In this document: piece by piece, positions 25,100 to 31,855 of the stretch
Layout: each line of letters opens with the position of its first letter
Position numbering within the stretch: position 1 is the first letter of the stretch
Source of the DNA: Amycolatopsis methanolica 239
Lineage (GTDB): Bacteria; Actinomycetota; Actinomycetes; Mycobacteriales; Pseudonocardiaceae
Assembly: GCF_000739085.1 (NCBI RefSeq)
Contig: NZ_CP009110.1
Location: forward strand, 6,448,001 to 6,512,000
DNA: 64,000 nt
Direction of reading: 5' to 3'
Program-made: the position numbers and the translations under genes
The notes under the pieces: generated by a model
Databases searched by the model: none
Seen by the model: the letters and a program-made list of their open reading frames with translations, nothing else
Told to the model about the DNA's origin: nothing

Positions 25100-25344
25100 G
25101 CCGCGTCCCCACCGTCAGCCAGCGGCAGCTCGGGCTGCTCCTCGCGGTGGAACTCACGCGGGTCGACCACCACGCCACCACGGATGTGGATCAGCGGGTG
25201 CTCGCCGCACAGCGTGCAGTTGCCGAACTGGTCGAGCGTCGGCACTGGCCGCAGGGCGTGCCGCCCGTACTCGAGGTCGGCGAACGTCTGTGGCCGCCGC
25301 TCCTGGGCAGCCGCAGGAGCTTGGGCGGTCTGGGTGTCATCCAC
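25096..25344 (-). CDS. Small Cys-pair protein
   Basis: 82 aa, GTG at 25344 with GGAGG eight bases upstream, and a start inside the previous gene. Central NCTLCGEHPLIHIRGG gives one CxxC and two His, a possible minimal zinc site. Acidic C-terminus. Confidence 0.7.
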   Translation of the reverse strand: MDDTQTAQAPAAAQERRPQTFADLEYGRHALRPVPTLDQFGNCTLCGEHPLIHIRGGVVVDPREFHREEQPELPLADGGDAA

Positions 25345-25828
25345 GGGGCTGACCTCCGGAGATCGGGACGAGCATGTGCCCCCGGGCCTCGATCTCGGCC
25401 CGGGTCCGCTCCTCGATAGGGACGGGAATGTCGAACGTGGGGGTCAGCGCCAGCTCCCAACGCCCGGGCGCTGCCTCGCGGTAGTAGTGCGTCGACCCCG
25501 GCGGCTTGTTGGTGCAGCGGTAGACGACCGGCTGAGCGGGCGGCACCGGGCGGCCGCGGCGGAGCGCGGCGACCAGTCGCGCCCACAGCCCGCGCCGCTC
25601 TGGGGTGTCGCGCACGGCCGGCGGCCGCGGCGGCCAGGCGCCGCGCTCCTCGTAGAAGCTGTTCACCGAGACGTGGTCGTCGGCGCGGCCGTGGTGCTGG
25701 CCACCGGCCGAGTCCGGCACGGGCACCTCGCCGGACTCGCGCTGCCAGATCGTGAGGAACGGCACGGTCGGCTCGCGCCGCGCGACCGGGAAGACGTCGG
25801 TGGGGTCGTCGGGCCAGACGGCGATCAC
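25337..25828 (-). CDS. Unknown early protein
   Basis: 163 aa from GTG 25828 (GTGA overlap with the small lipoprotein-like gene); the longer in-frame reading crosses that gene. Short folded-looking ends with a basic Pro-rich middle (RRGRPVPPAQPV). No family recognised. Confidence 0.68.
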   Translation of the reverse strand: MIAVWPDDPTDVFPVARREPTVPFLTIWQRESGEVPVPDSAGGQHHGRADDHVSVNSFYEERGAWPPRPPAVRDTPERRGLWARLVAALRRGRPVPPAQPVVYRCTNKPPGSTHYYREAAPGRWELALTPTFDIPVPIEERTRAEIEARGHMLVPISGGQPRG

Positions 25829-26007
25829 GCGCCCACCCCCGACGGGGTGGCCGGTGCGACGGCCGGAGTTGTGTGCGGCGCTGTGCCGTTCGGCGGGACG
25901 CATGACGTCGTCATCGCGAACAGCGCGCCGAGGGCGAGCAGGGCTGCCGCGGCGCGCTTCGCGCGCTGCTGGGGCGGGGGCGGTGCCTGTACCTTTGTCG
26001 TCATCAC
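25825..26007 (-). CDS. Small membrane-anchored / lipoprotein-like protein
   Basis: 60 aa; GTG at 26007 is best spaced from AAGGAG, with ATG next. After a short Pro-rich, basic N-terminus comes AAAALLALGALFAMTTSC, a signal-like segment ending in Cys that could be an atypical lipobox; the tail is Pro/Thr-rich. Surface role, for instance superinfection exclusion, is speculation. Confidence 0.68.
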   Translation of the reverse strand: MMTTKVQAPPPPQQRAKRAAAALLALGALFAMTTSCVPPNGTAPHTTPAVAPATPSGVGA

Positions 26008-26040
26008 CGGGTGTTGCTCCTTCCGAGGGTTCCGGTGTGC

Positions 26041-26074
26041 GCCCGTCTCGTCGCCTGGTCCGCGCGAGGCGGGC
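26041..26074. terminator. Hairpin after the XRE operon
   Basis: Arms 26041..26050 and 26065..26074 pair with one G-T, 14-base loop. The T run follows on the plus strand, so the leftward use is uncertain. It lies between the 56-aa gene and the lipoprotein-like gene. Confidence 0.5.
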
Positions 26075-26094
26075 TTTTCTGTCGGTGGGCTGTG

Positions 26095-26265
26095 CTAGGC
26101 GGCGCTCTTGCGCTCGGTCATGCCGCGGCGGATCGGCGGCAGCAGGAGGCGAAGGCGGTCGAGGGTCGCTCCGTCTGGGCGAGGTGCCCGCGCGATCACG
26201 CGGTCGATGAACTGCGCGCGCGACTCGCCAGGTTCGATCGCCAACCGGTGAAGGGCGGTCGTCAC
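26095..26265 (-). CDS. 56-aa protein coupled to the XRE regulator
   Basis: GTG at 26265 overlaps the XRE stop as GTGA; TAG at 26095..26097. Begins MTTALHRLAIEPGESRAQFI and ends RKSAA; basic and helical. Not recognised. Coupling to a regulator suggests an accessory control role. Confidence 0.65.
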   Translation of the reverse strand: MTTALHRLAIEPGESRAQFIDRVIARAPRPDGATLDRLRLLLPPIRRGMTERKSAA

Positions 26266-26597
26266 GCCGCCGCTCCAGCGACCCGTTTGGGGCCGCGCGA
26301 AGGCTCCCGGTCGTCCCGACGGGGTGGGGCTTTCGGTTCGCGCTTGGGCTGCTTTGGTGGTTCGTCCGGGAATGACGCGCCACCCTCCGGCGCGAGGCGG
26401 TCGTCGCGCAGCGCTCGGGCGAGCGCGAACTGCCGACGGCGGGAGGGCTTCCCGTCGTGGCCCAACTCGATGTTGCGGAGATACCCGACCGACATGCCGA
26501 CCTCGGCCGCCAACTCGACCGTTGACTTGTCGGCCTGCTCGCGGAGGCGCCGCACGAGCTGGCCGTAGGCCGGTTGAGTGAGTGGAGGTTCGATCAT
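26262..26597 (-). CDS. XRE-family regulator (leftward early repressor/activator)
   Basis: 111 aa from ATG 26597. HTH in LRRLREQADKSTVELAAEVG and MSVGYLRNIELG, then a basic Pro/Lys/Arg-rich tail. The predicted -10 box (26605..26610) lies seven bases before the ATG, so its mRNA is probably leaderless, and operator repeats abut the start codon. It is first in the leftward early run, facing the rightward repressor-like gene across shared operators, like a cro/cI pair. Confidence 0.85.
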   Translation of the reverse strand: MIEPPLTQPAYGQLVRRLREQADKSTVELAAEVGMSVGYLRNIELGHDGKPSRRRQFALARALRDDRLAPEGGASFPDEPPKQPKREPKAPPRRDDREPSRGPKRVAGAAA

Positions 26598-26604
26598 GTG
26601 CAGA

Positions 26605-26633
26605 AAGGTACAGAGAGGTTCAGGGTCGTGCAA
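26605..26633 (-). promoter_or_regulatory. Leftward early promoter
   Basis: Minus-strand TTGCAC (26628..26633), 17-base spacer, TACCTT (26605..26610). Start point expected at or next to the ATG at 26597. Confidence 0.65.
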
Positions 26634-26642
26634 GGTCCAATG

Positions 26643-26671
26643 TTGCACTACCCTGCACTTTTCTGTACTCT
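26643..26671 (+). promoter_or_regulatory. Rightward repressor promoter
   Basis: TTGCAC (26643..26648), 17-base spacer, TACTCT (26666..26671); the mirror image of the leftward promoter. Gives a leader of about 40 bases with AGGAGG (26703..26708) before the ATG at 26718. Confidence 0.65.
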
Positions 26672-26717
26672 TCTGAACCTAACGCCACCAAAGTGCCAGC
26701 TCAGGAGGCTAAATACG

Positions 26718-27221
26718 ATGGCGCAAGCGGAGAGATTGTTGACGCGACGCAGCGGACGCCGGTTCGCTCCCTGTACTTTTCTGAGCTACTCTGCACGCAT
26801 GGACGAGCGCCGGAAGAAGCTCGGGAGACGGGTCGCCCTTGCCCGTCAGCGCGCCGGCTATTCCAGCCAGAAGGCGTTCGCCGACGCCGCCGACCTCAGC
26901 GAGAAGAGTGTCGCCGACGTGGAGCGCGGCGATACGCGCCCGGGCAAGTCGACGTTGTGGAAGATCGAGGGTGCTCTAGGTTGGCCCGACAACGGAGCGG
27001 TTCACTACCTCGAGACTGGTCGCCCCGAAGATCTTGATGCACTGCCGTTGCCATCGACCGCGCCCACAATCGCAGAGCCTCGGCGGAACTACCCAGCCCA
27101 ACTTGAGGACGACACCGAGCGGAAGCTGTGGGACCTCCCCGAACTGTCCGAAGAGGAGCGCTGGAACCTGATCATCTTCTACCGCACGCAGCGCGCGACC
27201 AAGCTCCGTAACACCGGGTGA
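26718..27221 (+). CDS. XRE-family repressor (immunity repressor candidate)
   Basis: 167 aa from ATG 26718, chosen for AGGAGG nine bases upstream. A second start at 26799 (MDERRKKLGRRVALARQRAG) begins right where the HTH domain starts and follows a third operator array. HTH about residues 35-90 (QKAFADAADLSEKSVADVER). C-terminal ELSEEERWNLIIFYRTQRA could be an oligomerisation helix. Divergent from the early operon, so the likely lysogeny repressor. Confidence 0.82.
   Translation: MAQAERLLTRRSGRRFAPCTFLSYSARMDERRKKLGRRVALARQRAGYSSQKAFADAADLSEKSVADVERGDTRPGKSTLWKIEGALGWPDNGAVHYLETGRPEDLDALPLPSTAPTIAEPRRNYPAQLEDDTERKLWDLPELSEEERWNLIIFYRTQRATKLRNTG
26771..26796. promoter_or_regulatory. Third phased operator array inside the repressor gene
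   Basis: CTGTAC (26771), CTGAGC (26781) and CTGCAC (26791), again 10 bases apart, ending three bases before the alternative ATG at 26799. TACTCT (26787..26792) could serve as a -10 for a leaderless short form. Confidence 0.6.
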
Positions 27222-27254
27222 GAGCCACCGCGCCAACTAGGCCAAATGGGTCGT

Positions 27255-27317
27255 TACCGCGCGGTAGTTGATCACGAACCGGAAACGGTTGCTAACTCAA
27301 TCTGGCGACCTTAGATA
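27255..27317 (+). promoter_or_regulatory. Palindromes and candidate leaderless promoter for the 243-aa gene
   Basis: TACCGCGCGGTA is a perfect palindrome (27255..27266); AACCG-GAAA-CGGTT (27277..27290) is a second inverted repeat overlapping TTGCTA (27289..27294). TAGATA (27312..27317) lies 17 bases on, nine before the GTG. There is no ribosome site. Confidence 0.45.
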
Positions 27318-27325
27318 CATCAATC

Positions 27326-28057
27326 GTGAAAAGAATCGACCTACTGGGGAGGCGGTCGAAGCGGAGGGCTGATGCCTATGAGCAGGGCCTTTCGCTGATC
27401 GCGGAGGCTGTCGCCGGCGGATCGTCTCCTAGTTCGAAACGGTCAGGTAAGGCTCACCTGACCGTTGTGCCGCCCCTGGAGCCCGGGGCGCAACGAATTG
27501 CTCACCGAAAGCTTGCACTTCGGCCACGGGCAGAGTTCTGCGGCTGGTTCCTGTCTGGGCTGACGGCGGCGGTCATGCTGGTAACCCTCGTGGCGCTGCG
27601 CGCACCGGCCTCGCCGACGGATGAGGCTGTGCCCGACCGCGCGCCGGAGTTGAGCGTCGCCCCGACGACCGGCGCGCCCGACGAGAACGACGTCAGAATC
27701 CAGGTGGAGCGGCTACGAGCAAACGGGACGGTCAGTTCGACGACGCCAACGACAACCGTCACAGTCACCGCTCCAGCAGCATGGAACGGCTCGCCCAGCA
27801 CCCGCGTAGCGACGCCACCGAGCAGTTCAACCGCGCGTAGCAGCACGCCCCGAACTCCCCCGCCCTCGACGTCCGCAACCGAGCCAGCGCCGCCGGCCGC
27901 GTCCGACCGACCAGCGCCTGGCAACAACGACGACACTGATCAGGACGGGGACACCGCACCATCGGATGGCCAGCCCGCGGATCAGAAGCGCGCGCAAGGA
28001 ACCCCCCACGGCGTGGCGCTCAACCTCGGCGCTCTGCTCGCCGCGGTCCTTGCCTAG
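27326..28057 (+). CDS. Single-span membrane protein with Thr/Pro-rich exterior
   Basis: 243 aa from GTG 27326, leaderless-looking. Basic N-terminus, one membrane span near residues 72-92 (GWFLSGLTAAVMLVTLVALR), then about 130 residues of Thr/Ser/Pro/Ala with TVTVTAP repeats, probably outside the cell. Lies between the repressor and integrase, the usual place for lysogenic-conversion genes; superinfection exclusion or surface change is an inference. It converges with the integrase, overlapping by four bases. Confidence 0.75.
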   Translation: MKRIDLLGRRSKRRADAYEQGLSLIAEAVAGGSSPSSKRSGKAHLTVVPPLEPGAQRIAHRKLALRPRAEFCGWFLSGLTAAVMLVTLVALRAPASPTDEAVPDRAPELSVAPTTGAPDENDVRIQVERLRANGTVSSTTPTTTVTVTAPAAWNGSPSTRVATPPSSSTARSSTPRTPPPSTSATEPAPPAASDRPAPGNNDDTDQDGDTAPSDGQPADQKRAQGTPHGVALNLGALLAAVLA

Positions 28058-29583
28058 CCGGCGAGCCCTCCATGCTCGGTCGGTTCGTCGCGCACCAGCG
28101 CGACGCGTTCCTCCGCGGGCACAAACGGTTGCCTCCGCCCGGCAGGCATGACGTGCAGCTCACCTAGCACGTTCTTCGCGAACAGCAGTCGCATGATCGC
28201 GCGCCGAGCCGCGATCGGGGTGTGCTGCCAGCGTTCCGCCACGTCCGGCCCCGGCTCGATCAGCCCGCGGAGGACGCTGGGTCTCGCCAGCTGCTCCCGC
28301 TCGCGTTCGAGCTTGGCGATCCGCTGCTCCAGGCCCGGTGCGACATCGCTCGCGAACCCGACGGACAGGGTGCCAGCCCGCACCTTCGCCTTGAGTTCGG
28401 CCAGTTCCGCCCGCACGCCCGCGAGCTGGGTGCGGATCCGTTCAATCTCGGCGTCCCGCTCGTCGTCGGCCTGGTCAAGGGCGCCGTACTGGCGCGGGTC
28501 AGCCAGGAATCGCAACGCGATGTCGGTGGCCAGCTCCTCCAACGGGCCCTTCCGGATCGACACGTGAGTGTTCCCGTTGCAGCGATAGGCGTCACGGGAG
28601 CCACCGATGTACGCGACCGGGCTGCCACAGACGCCGCAGCGCGCGATCAAGCTCAGCAGGTGAACCGCTGCGCCCGGCCGGGTGTTGGTGCACGCGTTGG
28701 CCTGCAGGCGTTCCTGCACTGCGTAGAACAGGTCTGGCTGGACGATCGCTTCCCACTGGGCGGTGACCAAGGCCTTGGCGTTCTTCAGGCTCCGGTTCCC
28801 TCGCACGCCTGGCGAGTGCACCCGGAGGCCGGCGTATGCCGGGTTGACCAGCCAGGAGCGCATGTGCTGCTGGGTGACCTTCGTCCCCTTTCGAGTGCGC
28901 AAGCCGCGCTGGTAGAAGTCCTCGGCGATCGCACGCTGCGAGTGCCCTGCGGCGACGCGCCGGAACGCTTCCTCCACCCAGGGCGCCGCCTCTGGGTCGG
29001 GGAACTGGCCGATAAGCTCGCCGGTCTTCGGGTCGTACTTCCGGATGAAGCCGAACCCCGGGATGCCATGCGGTAGCCCCTCGGCGGCGTTGACTGCGAG
29101 CTGGTCGCGCGTGCGCTCGGACGTCTTGGAGGCCTCGGCCGACGCGTCCAGCGCTTCGTCCAGGAGAGCGCGGCGGTCCCGCCAGTCCGCGCAGTTGAAC
29201 AGCCGCCCCATCACCTCCACCCAGATGTAGACCTGGTGTTCCTCGCACAACTCGATCAGCCGGAGCCATTCGGATTCGCGGCGGCTCCCCCGCGACGCCT
29301 CCCACAGCTGCAGGATCTCGCCGCGTTCGAAGTCGCCAGATTCGAGGTCCTGCATCAGCCGCGCGAAGTCGCCCCGCGACCCGCGCGAGTGCCGTGACGC
29401 ACCGCCGACGTCCCGGTATGGCCCTCGGTGATCGGTTCGCCACTGCCGGATCTTGGCCCGCCGCAAGTGCGCCTTATCCTGCCGCGCGGGGCTCGCTTCC
29501 TGACCGTTCGCAGCCTTTTTGGAAACCCGCAGGTACCGACGCGCTAACGACCCGGCCGCCCCGGGCTCGACGAGGGGAGACAT
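28054..29583 (-). CDS. int: Large serine recombinase (integrase)
   Basis: 509 aa from ATG 29583. Resolvase domain begins RRYLRVSKK with catalytic Ser21; GASRHSRGSRGDF follows. Recombinase domain about 170-265 (GIPGFGFIRKYDPKTGEL; HSQRAIAEDFYQRGLRTRKG). Zinc ribbon CGVCGSP (C316, C319) with YRCNG (C335). A coiled coil follows (RIRTQLAGVRAELAELKAK). It integrates the phage by attP x attB recombination. No clear ribosome site; own promoter upstream. Confidence 0.95.
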   Translation of the reverse strand: MSPLVEPGAAGSLARRYLRVSKKAANGQEASPARQDKAHLRRAKIRQWRTDHRGPYRDVGGASRHSRGSRGDFARLMQDLESGDFERGEILQLWEASRGSRRESEWLRLIELCEEHQVYIWVEVMGRLFNCADWRDRRALLDEALDASAEASKTSERTRDQLAVNAAEGLPHGIPGFGFIRKYDPKTGELIGQFPDPEAAPWVEEAFRRVAAGHSQRAIAEDFYQRGLRTRKGTKVTQQHMRSWLVNPAYAGLRVHSPGVRGNRSLKNAKALVTAQWEAIVQPDLFYAVQERLQANACTNTRPGAAVHLLSLIARCGVCGSPVAYIGGSRDAYRCNGNTHVSIRKGPLEELATDIALRFLADPRQYGALDQADDERDAEIERIRTQLAGVRAELAELKAKVRAGTLSVGFASDVAPGLEQRIAKLEREREQLARPSVLRGLIEPGPDVAERWQHTPIAARRAIMRLLFAKNVLGELHVMPAGRRQPFVPAEERVALVRDEPTEHGGLAG

Positions 29584-29609
29584 GGTGAGTAGGGTAAAGC
29601 ACCACGCAG

Positions 29610-29638
29610 AAGGTACGACGACCGAGGCACCTTGTTAA
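29610..29638 (-). promoter_or_regulatory. Integrase promoter
   Basis: Minus-strand TTAACA (29633..29638), 17-base spacer, TACCTT (29610..29615), the same -10 as the leftward early promoter. A short leader of about 20 bases precedes the ATG. Confidence 0.65.
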
Positions 29639-29646
29639 TGGTGCTC

Positions 29647-29693
29647 ACCTCCGTCAGTGCCTTCTGACCTGGTCAGAGCCTACTTACGGAGGT
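29647..29693. other. attP: Candidate attP (47-bp dyad)
   Basis: A dyad centred on 29670: outer arms ACCTCCGT/ACGGAGGT, short AGT/ACT matches, inner arms TCTGACC and GGTCAGA around one T; 18 of 23 base pairs match. Size, symmetry and place beside the integrase promoter suit a serine-integrase attP. The right arm contains the ribosome site of the next gene, so an RNA hairpin is the alternative reading. Confidence 0.5.
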
Positions 29694-29700
29694 CGCCGTC

Positions 29701-29988
29701 GTGGCCCACGACGTTCCCATCCCGCCCACATTCACGCCCCGGAGAGTCCTCGGTCTCCTGCTGGCCCTTCCCCTCGTAGCGATCGCCGTCGCCGCAGCAC
29801 TGCAGGTCGCGATGCCGACTGCAGTGCAGGAACCCGTGGGGCGCCCGCTCGTGATCGAGACCCAGAACGGTGACCCGGACCGGGGCTGGTGCAACCAGCT
29901 CTCGACTCCGCAGCCGGCGCCGGACCTCGAGGCGCTCGCCGAGCAGATCCGCGCCGGCGTCGACTACCAGGCGCGGTGCGGCCGATGA
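29701..29988 (+). CDS. Membrane-anchored small protein
   Basis: 95 aa, GTG at 29701 with GGAGG eight bases upstream. Span near residues 15-38 (RVLGLLLALPLVAIAVAAAL), then a soluble tail with two Cys (GWCNQL, ARCGR). First of five tightly linked rightward genes. Confidence 0.72.
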   Translation: MAHDVPIPPTFTPRRVLGLLLALPLVAIAVAAALQVAMPTAVQEPVGRPLVIETQNGDPDRGWCNQLSTPQPAPDLEALAEQIRAGVDYQARCGR

Positions 29989-30143
29989 GCGGGGCGACCG
30001 GCCGGCGCGCGGTCGTTGCGGTCGCGGTCCTGTTCGGCATCGTGCTCGTGACCCTCCTGGCCGGCCTCGTACCTGACGGGCCCGCGCGGTGCGAGATCCC
30101 CGGTCACCAGCGCACCAGCGTCGTCGAATGTGAGCAGCCATGA
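29985..30143 (+). CDS. 52-aa membrane protein
   Basis: ATG at 29985 in an ATGA overlap. Span RRAVVAVAVLFGIVLVTLLA, then a short tail with two Cys (ARCEIPG, VECEQ). Same layout as its 95-aa neighbour. Confidence 0.68.
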   Translation: MSGATGRRAVVAVAVLFGIVLVTLLAGLVPDGPARCEIPGHQRTSVVECEQP

Positions 30144-30586
30144 CCAGCCTCTACGGCCCCGTCACCGACGCGGACCGCCGCGCCATGCAGCGCCGGCACC
30201 TGGCGGCGTTGAACGAGCTGGTCAAGCTCGGCATGACGCGCAAGCTGCCGCCTCTGGACTGGCACGTCCCGCACTCGTTCAGTCCCCTGGTGGGCATCGT
30301 GGGCGCGGTCGCCCCAGAGCACCACCCCCGGAACGTGTTCGGGGCGTGGCTGGACGCGCTCTCGCGCCACCCACGCGCCAAGGCGAAGCCGCTCGGGTTC
30401 CTCGGCACCGGCGCCACGCTGTCCGACAGGACGACGGCCAGCGGCGAAACCGAGCTGCTCGCGGCCTTCGACGTCCGGGCCGCCAAGGACGCCCCGAGGG
30501 TCGAGGTTGTCCTTCGAGCGAGCTGGTACGAGGCGGAGCTGGACCCCGACACCCGCGCTCTGTCGAAGCCGGCTCGGCGCACATGA
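30140..30586 (+). CDS. Unknown soluble protein
   Basis: 148 aa, ATG at 30140 (ATGA overlap). Helical N-terminus (DRRAMQRRHLAALNELVKLG) and a C-terminal strand region (APRVEVVLRASWYEAEL). No family recognised. Confidence 0.7.
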   Translation: MTSLYGPVTDADRRAMQRRHLAALNELVKLGMTRKLPPLDWHVPHSFSPLVGIVGAVAPEHHPRNVFGAWLDALSRHPRAKAKPLGFLGTGATLSDRTTASGETELLAAFDVRAAKDAPRVEVVLRASWYEAELDPDTRALSKPARRT

Positions 30587-30699
30587 TGCGCCGAGTGGGC
30601 CGCGCGGCGAGCGCCGTGCTCGACCTCGCCGTGATGGTCGCCGTCACGCTGGTGCCGGCGCTGTGCCCCCGGATCAACAACCGCATGGAGACGCGATGA
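30583..30699 (+). CDS. 38-aa hydrophobic protein
   Basis: ATG at 30583 (ATGA overlap; next codon also ATG). Hydrophobic core ASAVLDLAVMVAVTLVPALC suggests one membrane span. Confidence 0.58.
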   Translation: MMRRVGRAASAVLDLAVMVAVTLVPALCPRINNRMETR

Positions 30700-30995
30700 C
30701 CGATGAGCTGATCGCCCGGGTACGCCGCGAGCTCCGGATGTGGGGCGTACCGACGAGCAGTGTGCTGGAACAGGCCGCGCAGGCCATCGCGCGCGCGGTG
30801 TCACCGCTGGAGGTCACCCCGCAGGTGTACCTCGTCGTCAAGCCGGTCGGCGGCATCGTCAGCGCGCACCTCGACGCCGGCCACGCTCACCGCGAAGCGG
30901 GGGCGATGCGGGCCGTTGTGGCTGCGGTGCCGATCGTGGGGGACTACCGGGAGAACGGACCGGATCAGGGGGCGCGCTCGAGCGTCCGCCGGTAG
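30696..30995 (+). CDS. Unknown small protein, end of the rightward operon
   Basis: 99 aa, ATG at 30696 (ATGA overlap). Alpha/beta pattern with QVYLVVKPVGGIVSAHLDAG. Converges with the DUF5753 gene, overlapping its 3' end by 31 bases. Confidence 0.68.
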   Translation: MTDELIARVRRELRMWGVPTSSVLEQAAQAIARAVSPLEVTPQVYLVVKPVGGIVSAHLDAGHAHREAGAMRAVVAAVPIVGDYRENGPDQGARSSVRR

Positions 30996-31855
30996 TCGGC
31001 CGACACGGTGAGCAAGATGGCCCGCGCCTCGTCGTCGTGCTTGGCGCGGTGCCACAGCTCGTCGAAGAGGCCTGAGTAGAACGCGACGTCGGCGCGGTCC
31101 CGGGTGGTGACCTCCGTGTGGAGCAGCTCGATGTTGATGAGGTCGTCGAGGATCCAGAAGCCGTGCAGCGGTGCGACCGGCAGGGGCTGCCCCAGCGGCA
31201 GGATGCGGAGCTGAACGGAGCGCATCCCGAACAGCGCGAGTAGCCGGTCGATCTGGCCGGTCATCACCTCGGCCCACTCCGGGTAGTCGTCCTCGCCGAC
31301 CCACGGCGGCGGGTAGCGCAGCCCGGCCTCGCTGATCAGGAGCTGAATATCCTTGGCGGGGTCGTACATGATGGCCTGGCGCTGCATCCGCGCCGCCGCG
31401 GCCTCCTGCGGGTCCCGGTCGGTTTTGCGCAGCTTTGCCAGCGCGCGGAACACGCTCAGGGCGTAGGCGAACGTCTGCGCGGGCCCAGGCACCAGCGCGG
31501 TCTCGAACACGCGGATGCTCCGGGCCGCGCGCTCGATCGCGCCGAAGTCGGCCTGCAGCTGGCCGTGTCCCTGGCGGGTGCGGTTCTTCCATCGCGCCTC
31601 GTCGAGCCGCAGCGCACGTAGCTCGGCGAACAGCTCGTCGCGTTCCGCGGCCTCCAGCCCGCACTGATCGGCCCACTTCTGCAGTTCGCCGCCGTTCGGG
31701 CTGTCGGTGATCCGCTGCTGGCCGAGCTCGATGCGCGACACCTTCGACTGCTGCCAGCCGAGCGCGGCAGCGAATCCCTGACCGGAGTAGCCGGCGGCCA
31801 CCCGGTACTCGCGCAGGCGGCCGCCGAACTCCTTCCGGCGATCTTCTATGGTCAC
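30965..31855 (-). CDS. XRE regulator with DUF5753 domain
   Basis: 296 aa from GTG 31855 (GAGGAG upstream; GTGA overlap). HTH about residues 12-60 (LREYRVAAGYSGQGFAAALG; QQSKVSRIELGQQ). The rest is DUF5753, with ALVPGPAQTFAYALSVFRAL and PLHGFWILDDLINIELLHTE. In actinobacteria this type controls its own locus, often beside DUF397/DUF6879 partners, as here. Confidence 0.88.
   Translation of the reverse strand: MTIEDRRKEFGGRLREYRVAAGYSGQGFAAALGWQQSKVSRIELGQQRITDSPNGGELQKWADQCGLEAAERDELFAELRALRLDEARWKNRTRQGHGQLQADFGAIERAARSIRVFETALVPGPAQTFAYALSVFRALAKLRKTDRDPQEAAAARMQRQAIMYDPAKDIQLLISEAGLRYPPPWVGEDDYPEWAEVMTGQIDRLLALFGMRSVQLRILPLGQPLPVAPLHGFWILDDLINIELLHTEVTTRDRADVAFYSGLFDELWHRAKHDDEARAILLTVSADYRRTLERAP

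Larger units (their letters stand above)
1..26178. repeat. First copy of the 37.8-kb phage unit (partial second copy downstream)
   Basis: The first base starts a segment that reappears at 37823 and runs to the end of the window. Every ORF seen here has a counterpart 37,822 bases downstream with the same translation. The repeat begins and ends at the window edges, not at a feature, so the edges are arbitrary cuts through a circular or head-to-tail molecule. I compared ORFs and many stretches by eye, not every base. Confidence 0.97.
26598..26678. promoter_or_regulatory. Divergent operator: two mirrored arrays of 10-bp-phased YTGNAC boxes
   Basis: Plus-strand boxes TTGCAC 26643, CTGCAC 26653, CTGTAC 26663, CTGAAC 26673 start exactly 10 bases apart. 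The minus strand has the mirror set ending at 26633, 26623, 26613 and 26603. The centre, 26638, is a dyad axis. Confidence 0.88.

Noticed and set aside
24506-26098. 530-aa plus-strand frame opposite the early operon
   Set aside because: Low-complexity, no ribosome site, and it opposes well-linked genes with recognisable domains.
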